Below, piece after piece: positions 6,634-13,401 of a stretch of DNA of 13,651 nucleotides (position 1 is the stretch's first letter; each line of letters begins with the position of its first letter). Source of the DNA: SHLQ01 sp047638715 (GTDB lineage: Bacteria > Actinomycetota > Acidimicrobiia > Acidimicrobiales > SHLQ01). The position numbers and the translations under genes were made by a program. The stretch is taken from the NCBI GenBank assembly GCA_047638715.1, contig JBLIMK010000098.1:1-13651 (forward strand), written 5' to 3'. Under the pieces are notes generated by a model. It ran no database searches, had not been told where the DNA came from, and saw only the letters and a program-made list of their open reading frames with translations.

Positions 6634-6656
6634 ATCCTGGCGGCGCGGCGTCGGAC

Positions 6657-7532
6657 TCAGCCAGCAGCAACAACGATTACCGCTCCACCGATCATCGCTG
6701 CGGTGCCGACAGCGAGCGCGATCGTCATCCGTTCTTGCTTCGCGTCGAACACGAGCGGAGCGAGGCCGATCACGACGAGTGTCGCCAGTTGCTGGACGGT
6801 GATCGAAATAGCGATCGTGGTGTGACTGAACGAGACCCATTGGGCGCTGATTGCAATCGCGCCGGTGACTCCGCCAGCCATCATCCAACGATAAGCGGAT
6901 CTTGGTGGTGGCGGACGTTTCCACTGACCGGCCAGGGTGAGACCAGCCGCATGAACAATGAGAGCAGCAGCGAGGCCAACCGTCAGTCCGAGGAGGGGCT
7001 CGTCGAGGCCCTCGAGCCCTTTGCGAATAAAGATAGGCGATACCCCCCATGCAAATGCGACGAGGAGCGCGTACCACGGGTTCGACCACTGCTTGTTGTC
7101 ACCGGGACGGCTCAGCGAGATGAGGGCAACACCGCCAACGGTGGCAGCAACGCCAACGAATGTGAGGAGCGACAGTGACTCATCGAGCACGGGCACGGCC
7201 AACAGTGCGCCGACGATCGGTGTCGCTGCGACAAGAGCGCCCGTTCGTGCGACGCCGATTCGTTGCTGGCTGAGGGCGAGCAGCGTCCATCCGCCGATGT
7301 AGTGGATTATCGCACTTCCGGCGAAGTAGGCGAGCGAGCCGAGCGGGGCGTCGGCGAGCAGTGCGAAGTCTCCGGTGATGAGGAGCCGCGCGACGAGGAT
7401 TGCTTCGACCGCGATCAACATTCCGAACGCTGTGCGAAACGCGTCGACTAGAAGGTTGGCCTTCCGGTTGATCATCTGCGTGAAGCCGAATCCGAGCGCA
7501 GCCACGAGAGCCCAGAGGACGCCTGAATCCAT
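6657..7532 (-). CDS. EamA/DMT-family inner-membrane transporter
   Basis: A 291-residue integral membrane protein of the drug/metabolite transporter type with two repeated halves of about five hydrophobic helices each. It opens LWALVAALGFGFTQMINRK, and the second half starts with the matching YALLVAFAWGVSPIFIRKG, which is the internal duplication expected of EamA domains. LDESLSLLTFVGVAATVGGVALI and TIALAVGTAAMIGGAVIVV are the closing helices of the two halves. Family members export or exchange metabolites, and the substrate cannot be read. The start is ATG 7532 (MDSGVLWAL); the upstream open frame is polar, lacks family character and runs into the divergent importer promoter. The ribosome site is weak. 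It shares a 192-bp intergenic region with the importer operon and may be controlled with it. Confidence 0.88.
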   Translation of the reverse strand: MDSGVLWALVAALGFGFTQMINRKANLLVDAFRTAFGMLIAVEAILVARLLITGDFALLADAPLGSLAYFAGSAIIHYIGGWTLLALSQQRIGVARTGALVAATPIVGALLAVPVLDESLSLLTFVGVAATVGGVALISLSRPGDNKQWSNPWYALLVAFAWGVSPIFIRKGLEGLDEPLLGLTVGLAAALIVHAAGLTLAGQWKRPPPPRSAYRWMMAGGVTGAIAISAQWVSFSHTTIAISITVQQLATLVVIGLAPLVFDAKQERMTIALAVGTAAMIGGAVIVVAAG

Positions 7533-7643
7533 TATGAAGCTGCCGAACAGTGCTCGATGAACATCGATTTCCCTCGGCCTTCGTGTGTGGTGGTCGGCAT
7601 CATAGAAGACGTGAGACCGAATTCTCTCGATGCCGATTGGCCG

Positions 7644-7655
7644 ATAATGCATTAT
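7644..7655. promoter_or_regulatory. 12-bp perfect palindrome in divergent intergenic region (candidate operator)
   Basis: ATAATGCATTAT reads identically on both strands. It is AT-rich in a GC-rich context and lies between the divergent transporter and importer genes, about 70 bp upstream of the importer start. TGCA half-sites continue to the right (ATTATGCACAAT). This is a plausible site for a dimeric repressor such as a GntR- or TetR-type regulator. No regulator gene is in view, so the assignment is inference. Confidence 0.4.
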
Positions 7656-7673
7656 GCACAATCTTTTGGAGCT

Positions 7674-7693
7674 GAATGACGATTGGGTCATTC
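7674..7693. promoter_or_regulatory. 7-bp inverted repeat upstream of importer operon (candidate operator)
   Basis: GAATGAC-GATTGG-GTCATTC is a perfect dyad of two 7-bp arms with a six-base spacer, ending 31 bp before the ATG at 7725, where a promoter or operator is expected. The heptamer CGATTGG at its centre (7680-7686) also occurs upstream at 7634-7640. It could bind a dimeric regulator or form a small leader hairpin. The symmetry is seen; the function is inferred. Confidence 0.42.
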
Positions 7694-7724
7694 TTTGGTC
7701 TAGGTTCTCCGCAGGGGGTAAGGG

Positions 7725-8726
7725 ATGGGGGTTGTGATCGGTGATGATGAGGTGGCTGAGGACGTAAAAGTCGTCAATACGGTCAGACGAGATCGATTGC
7801 GTGTCCTGCTCGGGACATTGGCGGTCGGAATACCGCTGATCGCCTGGACGCTCACACAAATGAGCACTCTCGCGTTCTTTACACAGATTCTCAATGGGTT
7901 GAGCTTCGGTGCACTCCTGTTCTTCCTGGCTGCAGGATTTACGATGATCTTCGGTCTGCTCCGAATCGCGAACCTCGCTCACGGTGGTTTCTACCTCATG
8001 GGCGGGTACGTCGGGGTCGTGACCACCACGGCAACGGGACAGTTCTGGCTAGGGCTTCTCGCCGGAGGCATCGTCATAGCGTTTGTCGGACTGTTTACCG
8101 AGCGCGTGTTGTTGCGCCGGATCCGAGGCCTAGAAAAGCCCGAAGTTCTGCTCACGATCGGAATGACGTTCGTGATCGGCGACCTGTCGTTATGGGCATG
8201 GGGTGGTGATCCCCGTGTCGTCGACAAGCCGGACTACCTCAAGGGTGCTTTCCAGATCGGCGACTCGTTCTTTTACCCGAAGTTCCGCATATTCGTGCTT
8301 GGGTTCGCGATCATCTTGGCCTTAGTGCTCTTCTACATCGACCGCCGGACCAAGATCGGTGCAATCGTACGAGCCGGCGTCGACGACCGAGAGACCGTCG
8401 CCGCCCTCGGCATCAACATCAAAGCGGTATTCACCGGAGCATTTATGTTCGGAGCATTCATCGCTGGCATGTCGGGCGTGATCGGGGCTGGGTTCCTCGT
8501 GCTCCTACCGGGTCAGGATTTCGAGATCCTGCTCTTCGCTCTGGTCGTGGTGATCATCGGCGGGCTCGGGAGCCTCGAAGGTGCTGCACTTGGGGCCGTT
8601 GTGGTCGGTCTGATCGATGCGTTCGCAAAGGCGCTCATCCCAGACTTGTCGTTCTTCACCCTGTTCGCGCCGATGGCAATCATCTTGATGGTTCGTCCAA
8701 ACGGACTTCTCGGGAGAGCTTTGTGA
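7725..8726 (+). CDS. livH: Branched-chain-amino-acid-type ABC transporter permease (LivH family)
   Basis: A 333-residue inner-membrane permease, one of two that form the channel of a HAAT/Liv-type importer. LivH hallmarks are QILNGLSFGALLFFLAAGFTMIFGLLRIANLAHGGFYLMG, the cytoplasmic ATPase-contact loop RAGVDDRETVAALGINI, and the ending VVVIIGGLGSLEGAALGAVVVG...MVRPNGLLG. ATG 7725 is chosen with GGGGG/AAGGG just upstream. Most LivH proteins begin near the internal M46 (MSTLAFFTQ), so the first 45 residues, including an extra hydrophobic stretch (LLGTLAVGIPLIAW), may be a genuine additional helix or an over-long start. However, ATG 7860 has no ribosome site. The gene overlaps the next by four bases (GTGA). 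The family is certain; the substrate need not be an amino acid. Confidence 0.93.
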   Translation: MGVVIGDDEVAEDVKVVNTVRRDRLRVLLGTLAVGIPLIAWTLTQMSTLAFFTQILNGLSFGALLFFLAAGFTMIFGLLRIANLAHGGFYLMGGYVGVVTTTATGQFWLGLLAGGIVIAFVGLFTERVLLRRIRGLEKPEVLLTIGMTFVIGDLSLWAWGGDPRVVDKPDYLKGAFQIGDSFFYPKFRIFVLGFAIILALVLFYIDRRTKIGAIVRAGVDDRETVAALGINIKAVFTGAFMFGAFIAGMSGVIGAGFLVLLPGQDFEILLFALVVVIIGGLGSLEGAALGAVVVGLIDAFAKALIPDLSFFTLFAPMAIILMVRPNGLLGRAL

Positions 8727-9745
8727 GCTGGATCCAGTCGCTTCCTCTGACGAAGAGGGTGCAGGTCTCACTCTTGGCAGCGTTCGTCCCGATGGCACTT
8801 GTCGCGCCGTTCGTGGCCGATACCTTTATTCTCCGACTTCTCACGCTCGCCCTGGTATCAGCGTTGTTCGCTATGAGCATCGACTTGATGGCCGGATATG
8901 CCGGACTTGTCACACTGGGTCATGCAGGTGTGCTCAGCAGTGCTATGTACGGCGTTGGTTACGTGGCAGCAAAAACCGACGGCGGGATACCCGTGCAGAT
9001 CTTGGTCGGCTTTATCGCCGGCATGATTGCCTCCACCATCTTTGGTTTGATGGCCATGCGAAGCACCGGCGTGTATTTCATCATGATCACCATCGCCCAG
9101 GGAATGATCGTGTGGGGGCTGGCATCGCTGCTGGTCGACATCACCGGCGCGGAGAATGGCCTGCTCGGCATCCGACGTCCGGTTTCGGTCGAGACGGAAT
9201 TCAGGTACTACTACGTCGTTCTTGCGGTGGTCGCAATCTGTTCGTTGGCCCTCGCCGTGATCGTTCGATCGCCGTTCGGATACGCGCTGAAAGGATTGCG
9301 GGGTTCCGAGAGGCGAATGCGCATGCTCGGCCACAACTCGTCGTTTCTCAAGTTTCAGATGTTCGTCATCTCCGGTTTCTTTGCCACCATCGCGGGCATC
9401 CTCCTCGTCTACTTGAACGAGTTTGTTAACCCATCGGACGCAATTCTCGCAGCGTCAGCGCTGCCCGTTCTCATGACGATCCTCGGAGGTATCGGCACGC
9501 TCGTTGGACCGTTCATCGGTGCATTTATGATCGTGTTTCTCCGCAACTGGGTGAGTATCAAGATCGATCGCTGGCCAACGCTTATGGGCCTCGTCTTCAT
9601 CTTCGTTGTGCTCTTCGCCCGAGAAGGACTGGTTGGTTCTCTCAATAAGTGGTGGCGACGCCGCATCGACCAGTCGGCAATTGACGGCGATCTCAATCTC
9701 CGCAGCGATGACACGCCCGAAGCGGTGCTGTCCGAGTCGAGCTAA
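8723..9745 (+). CDS. livM: Branched-chain-amino-acid-type ABC transporter permease (LivM family)
   Basis: A 340-residue second permease of the importer. It shows the LivM landmarks DLMAGYAGLVTLGHAGVLSS, RSTGVYFIMITIAQGMIVW, the ATPase-contact loop SPFGYALKGLRGSERRMRMLGHN, and VLMTILGGIGTLVGPFIGA near the end. About eight to ten hydrophobic helices are evident, followed by a charged cytoplasmic tail (NKWWRRRIDQ onward). Translation starts at GTG 8723 inside the livH stop (GTGA, four-base overlap) behind GGGAG, so the two permeases are translationally coupled as expected for a one-to-one heterodimer. Confidence 0.93.
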   Translation: MSWIQSLPLTKRVQVSLLAAFVPMALVAPFVADTFILRLLTLALVSALFAMSIDLMAGYAGLVTLGHAGVLSSAMYGVGYVAAKTDGGIPVQILVGFIAGMIASTIFGLMAMRSTGVYFIMITIAQGMIVWGLASLLVDITGAENGLLGIRRPVSVETEFRYYYVVLAVVAICSLALAVIVRSPFGYALKGLRGSERRMRMLGHNSSFLKFQMFVISGFFATIAGILLVYLNEFVNPSDAILAASALPVLMTILGGIGTLVGPFIGAFMIVFLRNWVSIKIDRWPTLMGLVFIFVVLFAREGLVGSLNKWWRRRIDQSAIDGDLNLRSDDTPEAVLSESS

Positions 9746-9789
9746 GAGGAAATCTCCGCGAGGCAAACGCCGAACCGGGCAAGACAACT

Positions 9790-9795
9790 AGGAGG
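9790..9795 (+). promoter_or_regulatory. Strong ribosome binding site of the binding-protein gene
   Basis: AGGAGG sits seven bases before ATG 9803 and is the strongest Shine-Dalgarno sequence among the importer genes. It fits the need to make the binding lipoprotein in excess over the membrane and ATPase subunits. Confidence 0.7.
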
Positions 9796-9802
9796 GCAAG
9801 TC

Positions 9803-11197
9803 ATGGTAAAGATAATCCGAAAGTTGGTGCTGCTGACAGCGGTACTGGCGTTATTCGCATCTGCGTGTAGTAGCGACAGCGACACGGCAACCGGGGACGC
9901 CGATACGGCAACGACCGCGGCGCCAGATGCCGACACCGGCGGGGATGACGAAGATACGGCAACCACTGCCGCTCCAGATACCGGCGATGGTGTTAGCGGC
10001 GATGGCGAACCCACAACGCTCAAGATCGGTGTCCTACTTCCGCTAACCGGTTTTGTCGCCGGTCCCGGCGAGGACGCACAACAGGGATTGCAGCTTTACT
10101 TTGACGAGTTTGGCGACGGCAAGACCATCGAGGCATCCGGAGTCACGATCGAATTCGTGCTCGAAGACACCGGCTCAGATGCTGCCGTTGCACTTACCGC
10201 TGCTACCAAGCTGGTCGAGGTCGACAAAGTCGACATTATCGTTCCGGGTATTCTCGCCAGCACCGGTGCTGCACTCGGCGATGCGTTGGGCGATCGAACC
10301 GACGTGCTGCAACTCTCGCCATATTCGTGCACCGACGATTTCACCCAGCGGACTCCACTCGTGGGTTACGCCCGCCCGGGTGGTTGGGCCTGCAGTCAGT
10401 CGTCACATGCCTTTGGCGTGTGGGCGTTTGACGAGGCTGGTTACACAAATATCGCAACGTCGTGCGCCGATTACTCGTTCGGTTACGAACATTGCGGTGG
10501 CTTCGCCGATGCGTTCACCAATGCTGGCGGAACCATTTCCGAGCAGATCTGGTTCCCACCACCGAACCAGGATTTCGGAACCTACGCAACCCAGATGAAC
10601 GGGCTCGATGTGGATGCGATCTTCGGCTTGTCGGTGGGCGGAGCGGCAGTTCCGTTCATCACCGCCTACTCCGACTTCGGTGTCAATCAGAAGACGCCGC
10701 TGCTGGCTGGAGCGGTAACCACCGATCAGTCGGTGCTTCGGGCAATGGACGAGGACACGGTTCTTGGAACCCTCTCACATGGTCACTGGGCTGAAGGTGC
10801 TGATATCCCGGCAACGCAGGACTTCGTCAAGAAGTTCGAAGATGCCACAGGCAAGATCGCCTCGTATTACGCAGCTGCGAACTACTCGGCAATGCAGTGG
10901 ATCGTGGCCACACTTGAGGAGACCGGCGGCGTCTATGACCCAGCGACGTTCATCGAGACCATGAAGGGCGATCTCACGGTGGACACACCATTTGGAACGC
11001 AGTCGTTGGACGAGTACGGCTCACCGGTTCTCAACATCTACATCCGTGAAGTCCAGAAGCGCGAGGACGGCAAGTTGTGGAATGTGCCGATCTTCACCTA
11101 CGAAGGCATAGATCAGTTCTTCCCCTACACGGCCGAAGAGTTCCTGTCCCAGCCGACGTATACCAAGGACTTCCAAGGCAACGGCGTCAGCGGCTAA
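9803..11197 (+). CDS. Branched-chain-amino-acid-type ABC transporter substrate-binding lipoprotein
   Basis: A 464-residue exported binding protein of the LivJ/LivK (periplasmic-binding type I) family. A signal peptide with K3, R6, K7 and a hydrophobic core ends at FASAC, with lipidation at C22 anchoring the protein to the membrane. A low-complexity acidic linker (about 23-70) contains DTATTAAPD twice (34-42 and 51-59). The binding domain opens with LKIGVLLPLTGFVAGPGEDAQQGLQLYFDEF, followed by a VDIIVPGILAS segment and AFDEAGYTNIATSCADYSFGYEHCGGFADAF. The mature part has four cysteines (SPYSC, GWAC, TSC, EHC) that could form extracytoplasmic disulfides. It lies between the permease and ATPase genes of the importer. 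The closest-looking Liv proteins bind amino acids, amides, urea or aromatic acids, and the ligand here is not readable. Confidence 0.92.
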   Translation: MVKIIRKLVLLTAVLALFASACSSDSDTATGDADTATTAAPDADTGGDDEDTATTAAPDTGDGVSGDGEPTTLKIGVLLPLTGFVAGPGEDAQQGLQLYFDEFGDGKTIEASGVTIEFVLEDTGSDAAVALTAATKLVEVDKVDIIVPGILASTGAALGDALGDRTDVLQLSPYSCTDDFTQRTPLVGYARPGGWACSQSSHAFGVWAFDEAGYTNIATSCADYSFGYEHCGGFADAFTNAGGTISEQIWFPPPNQDFGTYATQMNGLDVDAIFGLSVGGAAVPFITAYSDFGVNQKTPLLAGAVTTDQSVLRAMDEDTVLGTLSHGHWAEGADIPATQDFVKKFEDATGKIASYYAAANYSAMQWIVATLEETGGVYDPATFIETMKGDLTVDTPFGTQSLDEYGSPVLNIYIREVQKREDGKLWNVPIFTYEGIDQFFPYTAEEFLSQPTYTKDFQGNGVSG

Positions 11198-11227
11198 CGA
11201 AGTACAACGGAAGAAAGAAGGTCTGTT

Positions 11228-11971
11228 CTGAGCACTGTTCTGAATGTCGACGATGTCACCGTACGATTCGGTGGTGTCACAGCTGTCAACCACGTCTCCC
11301 TCCTCGTTGAGGAGGGAGAACGGTGGGCGGTTATAGGCCCGAACGGTGCCGGTAAGACCACACTATTTCGCACGATCTCCGGTGAGGTACAACCCACCGA
11401 GGGATCTGTGGAATTGTTCGGATCCGACAGTAGCCGCTCTGCGCCCTACCAAAAAGCGCAGAGCGGCGTCGGACGCACATACCAAGTGACCGAGCTCTTC
11501 AAAGAGCTCTCGGTCGAGGACAACCTAATAATCGCCGCTCAGGCGGTAACCAAAGAGCGGTTCAGTTTCTGGTCACGGATCAGGGTTCGAGGTGCACTCG
11601 ACGAGATGATCGCATCTGCGTTAGAAGCCGTCGGCCTGACCGCTGACCGCCATGCGTTCGTGTCGGAGATGTCCCATGGTGCGCACCGCCAACTCGAGAT
11701 CGCTATGGCGCTTGCATCGAACCCCAAATTGCTGCTTCTCGACGAGCCGGCAGCAGGCTTGTCGGCTGCCGAACGCAAGATGATGAAGGGCCTGATAAAT
11801 GGCCTGCCACGCGATCTTTCGATCATTCTTATCGAGCACGACATGGATATAGCGCTCGAGCTCGTCGATCAAGTTCTTGTGCTCGACAACGGCAGCAGGA
11901 TCGCCGAGGGCAATCCCGACGAAATTCGTAACAACCAACGCGTCCATGACGTCTATCTGAAGTTCGACTGA
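11228..11971 (+). CDS. livG: Branched-chain-amino-acid-type ABC transporter ATP-binding protein (LivG family), probable CTG start
   Basis: A 247-residue cytoplasmic ATPase of the importer. Walker A is GPNGAGKTT (37-45), the Q-loop is GRTYQ (Q86), the signature is MSHGAHRQLEI (148 onward, a LivG-type variant of LSGGQ), Walker B is LLLLDEP (172-174), and the switch histidine is H204 (IEHD). No ATG, GTG or TTG occurs in frame between the preceding stop at 11195-11197 and Walker A. CTG 11228, six bases after AAGAAGG, gives STVLNVDDVTVRFGG, which matches the usual family start MSTVLEV, so CTG is taken as initiator. The GTG at 11408 would delete Walker A and cannot be the true start. It overlaps the next gene by one base (TGATG). 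A strong inverted repeat lies inside the gene at 11433-11467. Confidence 0.9.
   Translation: MSTVLNVDDVTVRFGGVTAVNHVSLLVEEGERWAVIGPNGAGKTTLFRTISGEVQPTEGSVELFGSDSSRSAPYQKAQSGVGRTYQVTELFKELSVEDNLIIAAQAVTKERFSFWSRIRVRGALDEMIASALEAVGLTADRHAFVSEMSHGAHRQLEIAMALASNPKLLLLDEPAAGLSAAERKMMKGLINGLPRDLSIILIEHDMDIALELVDQVLVLDNGSRIAEGNPDEIRNNQRVHDVYLKFD
11433..11467 (+). repeat. 12-bp perfect inverted repeat inside livG
   Basis: GCCGCTCTGCGC (11433-11444) is matched exactly by its reverse complement GCGCAGAGCGGC (11456-11467) across an 11-base loop, CCTACCAAAAA. It lies in a variable loop region of the ATPase coding sequence between Walker A and the Q-loop. Such a long GC-rich stem would fold strongly in the mRNA. 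A second, imperfect dyad follows at 11488-11515 (GACCG-AGCTCTT paired with AAGAGCT-CT-CGGTC). The pairing is seen; the purpose is unknown. Confidence 0.65.
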
Positions 11972-12684
11972 TGCTTACTGTAGAAAACGTTCAGGCATAT
12001 TACGACACCGCCCATATTCTCGATGGCACTACTCTCGAGGTGCGCGATGGAGAAGTTCTTGGCTTACTGGGCCGTAACGGAATGGGCAAGACCACCCTGG
12101 TTCGTACGATCGCCGGCGTGGCTCCACCGCGGCAGGCCGACGGCACGATCACCTGGCAGGGCGAGGACATCACCAATCTCGAATCATACGAGATCGCCCG
12201 ACGCGGAATTGGCTATGTACCGCAAGGTCGACGCATCTTCGGAAGCCTGACCGTGGTCGAGAACCTCGACGTGATCGCGCGGGCTCCAGCCCACGACATG
12301 GGTGAGGCATGGACCATCGAGCGAGTGTTCGGGTTCTTTCCCCGATTGGAAGAGCGAAAGACGAGCCTGGCCCGCACGTTGTCGGGCGGCGAGCAGCAGA
12401 TGCTCGCCATCGGTAGGGCGCTAATGATCAATCCGTCGTTGCTACTTATGGACGAACCGTCGGAAGGCCTCGCGCCGATCATCCTCGGTGTCATTCGCGA
12501 CACGCTCATCTCACTCAAGGGTTCCGGACTGAGCATCCTGCTCGTGGAGCAGAACCTTGGACTGGCGCTCGCGCTCGCCGATCGACTGCTGCTTATGAGC
12601 GAGTACGGCAAGATCGTGTGGGAAGGTACGCCCGCCGAGCTCAGAGCCGACGAGACGGCCATGAGCACACATCTGGGCGTCTAA
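11971..12684 (+). CDS. livF: Branched-chain-amino-acid-type ABC transporter ATP-binding protein (LivF family)
   Basis: A 237-residue cytoplasmic ATPase, the second of the importer. Walker A is GRNGMGKTT (34-42), the Q-loop region is GIGYVPQGRRIFGSLTVVENL (Q85), the signature is LSGGEQQ (137-143), and Walker B is LLLMDEP with DEP at 161-163. VEQN (193-195 region) has glutamine in place of the switch histidine, as is normal for LivF. Its length is normal for the family. The start ATG 11971 shares one base with the livG stop, so the two ATPases are translationally coupled. It is the last gene of the importer operon and converges on the cyclase gene with only eight bases between stops, so no separate terminator fits between them. 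Confidence 0.95.
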   Translation: MLTVENVQAYYDTAHILDGTTLEVRDGEVLGLLGRNGMGKTTLVRTIAGVAPPRQADGTITWQGEDITNLESYEIARRGIGYVPQGRRIFGSLTVVENLDVIARAPAHDMGEAWTIERVFGFFPRLEERKTSLARTLSGGEQQMLAIGRALMINPSLLLMDEPSEGLAPIILGVIRDTLISLKGSGLSILLVEQNLGLALALADRLLLMSEYGKIVWEGTPAELRADETAMSTHLGV

Positions 12685-12692
12685 GTACGTCG

Positions 12693-13358
12693 TTAGTCGA
12701 GCGCTGCGAAGAAGCGGGCTGGCGATCCCTCTGCTCCGGTCACGTTCAAGAAGGCACCAAAGAATTGGAACCGTTCGTCGACGGGAACCTCTGACAGGTT
12801 GGTCAGCGATTGCATGAGGATCGCGCCCGAGTCACCAATGATTTGGTGCACGACGAATTCGTACGGAAGGTAGTTCTGCTTCTTTGCCGAAGCTTCGGGA
12901 AAGCAGTCGAAGCCGATGGCTTTCGCGCCGGTGTCGACCAACCATTGTGCAGCCTCGGGTGAGCACGACGGAGATCCGAGGTAGTACCGGGGGAATTCGC
13001 CCCATGCAATGTCGGTCCAGCCGGTTCTGACGAGGACGATGTCGCCGGCTCGAATCTCGGGTGCCGCGGCTTTGAGATCGGCTGGGGTGATGTCGTGTTC
13101 GGGTTCGATGTGTGAGAGATCGATAATGACTGCCTCGCCGCATGTTCGCTCGAGCAGAATGTCGCCCGCCACTTCGCCGTCTTCGCGGTAGTGCTTTGTG
13201 AAGTCGACGTGGGAGCCGGCGTGGAGCATCATCGAGATCTCCGTCACCATCCAGAACCCTGGCTCTTTGAAGTGCTGGGTAATGCCAATCGGCCGATTGA
13301 CAGAGGGCGGGCTGTACGTGTCCGCACCTATCGCAACAGTGAGGTCGACTATTCGCAT
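12693..13358 (-). CDS. Cyclase-family metal hydrolase (kynurenine formamidase / isatin hydrolase-like)
   Basis: A 221-residue protein of the putative cyclase family, which includes bacterial kynurenine formamidase and isatin hydrolase. These are metal-dependent cytosolic hydrolases acting on amide or lactam/ester bonds. The metal motif HxGTHxDxxxH appears as H46-A-G-S-H50-V-D52-F-T-K-H56. IRAGDIVLVRTGW and the later AKAIGFDCFPEAS segment also match the family. It starts at ATG 13358 behind AGGAG (four-base spacer on the minus strand). It follows a short-chain dehydrogenase gene on the same strand by 43 nt, probably in one operon transcribed toward the importer. The substrate is unknown. No other tryptophan-catabolism gene is in view, so a kynurenine role is not claimed. 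Confidence 0.9.
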   Translation of the reverse strand: MRIVDLTVAIGADTYSPPSVNRPIGITQHFKEPGFWMVTEISMMLHAGSHVDFTKHYREDGEVAGDILLERTCGEAVIIDLSHIEPEHDITPADLKAAAPEIRAGDIVLVRTGWTDIAWGEFPRYYLGSPSCSPEAAQWLVDTGAKAIGFDCFPEASAKKQNYLPYEFVVHQIIGDSGAILMQSLTNLSEVPVDERFQFFGAFLNVTGAEGSPARFFAALD

Positions 13359-13401
13359 GGCTCTCCTAGGGGTTCTCGCGCTGGCTCTAAGATGGTTTGA
13401 A

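Noticed and set aside
6634..6656. Terminator between the convergent FAD oxidoreductase and EamA genes
   Set aside because: The 23-nt gap is GC-rich but contains no convincing stem followed by a T tract.
6076..7089. 337-codon open frame on the minus strand
   Set aside because: It spans the ends of the FAD oxidoreductase and transporter genes in another frame. The Arg/Trp/Cys-rich translation shows no family motif.
7533..7982. N-terminal extension of the EamA transporter frame up to 7982
   Set aside because: The extension is polar, lacks family similarity and overlaps the start of livH on the other strand. ATG 7532 gives a normal-length EamA protein.
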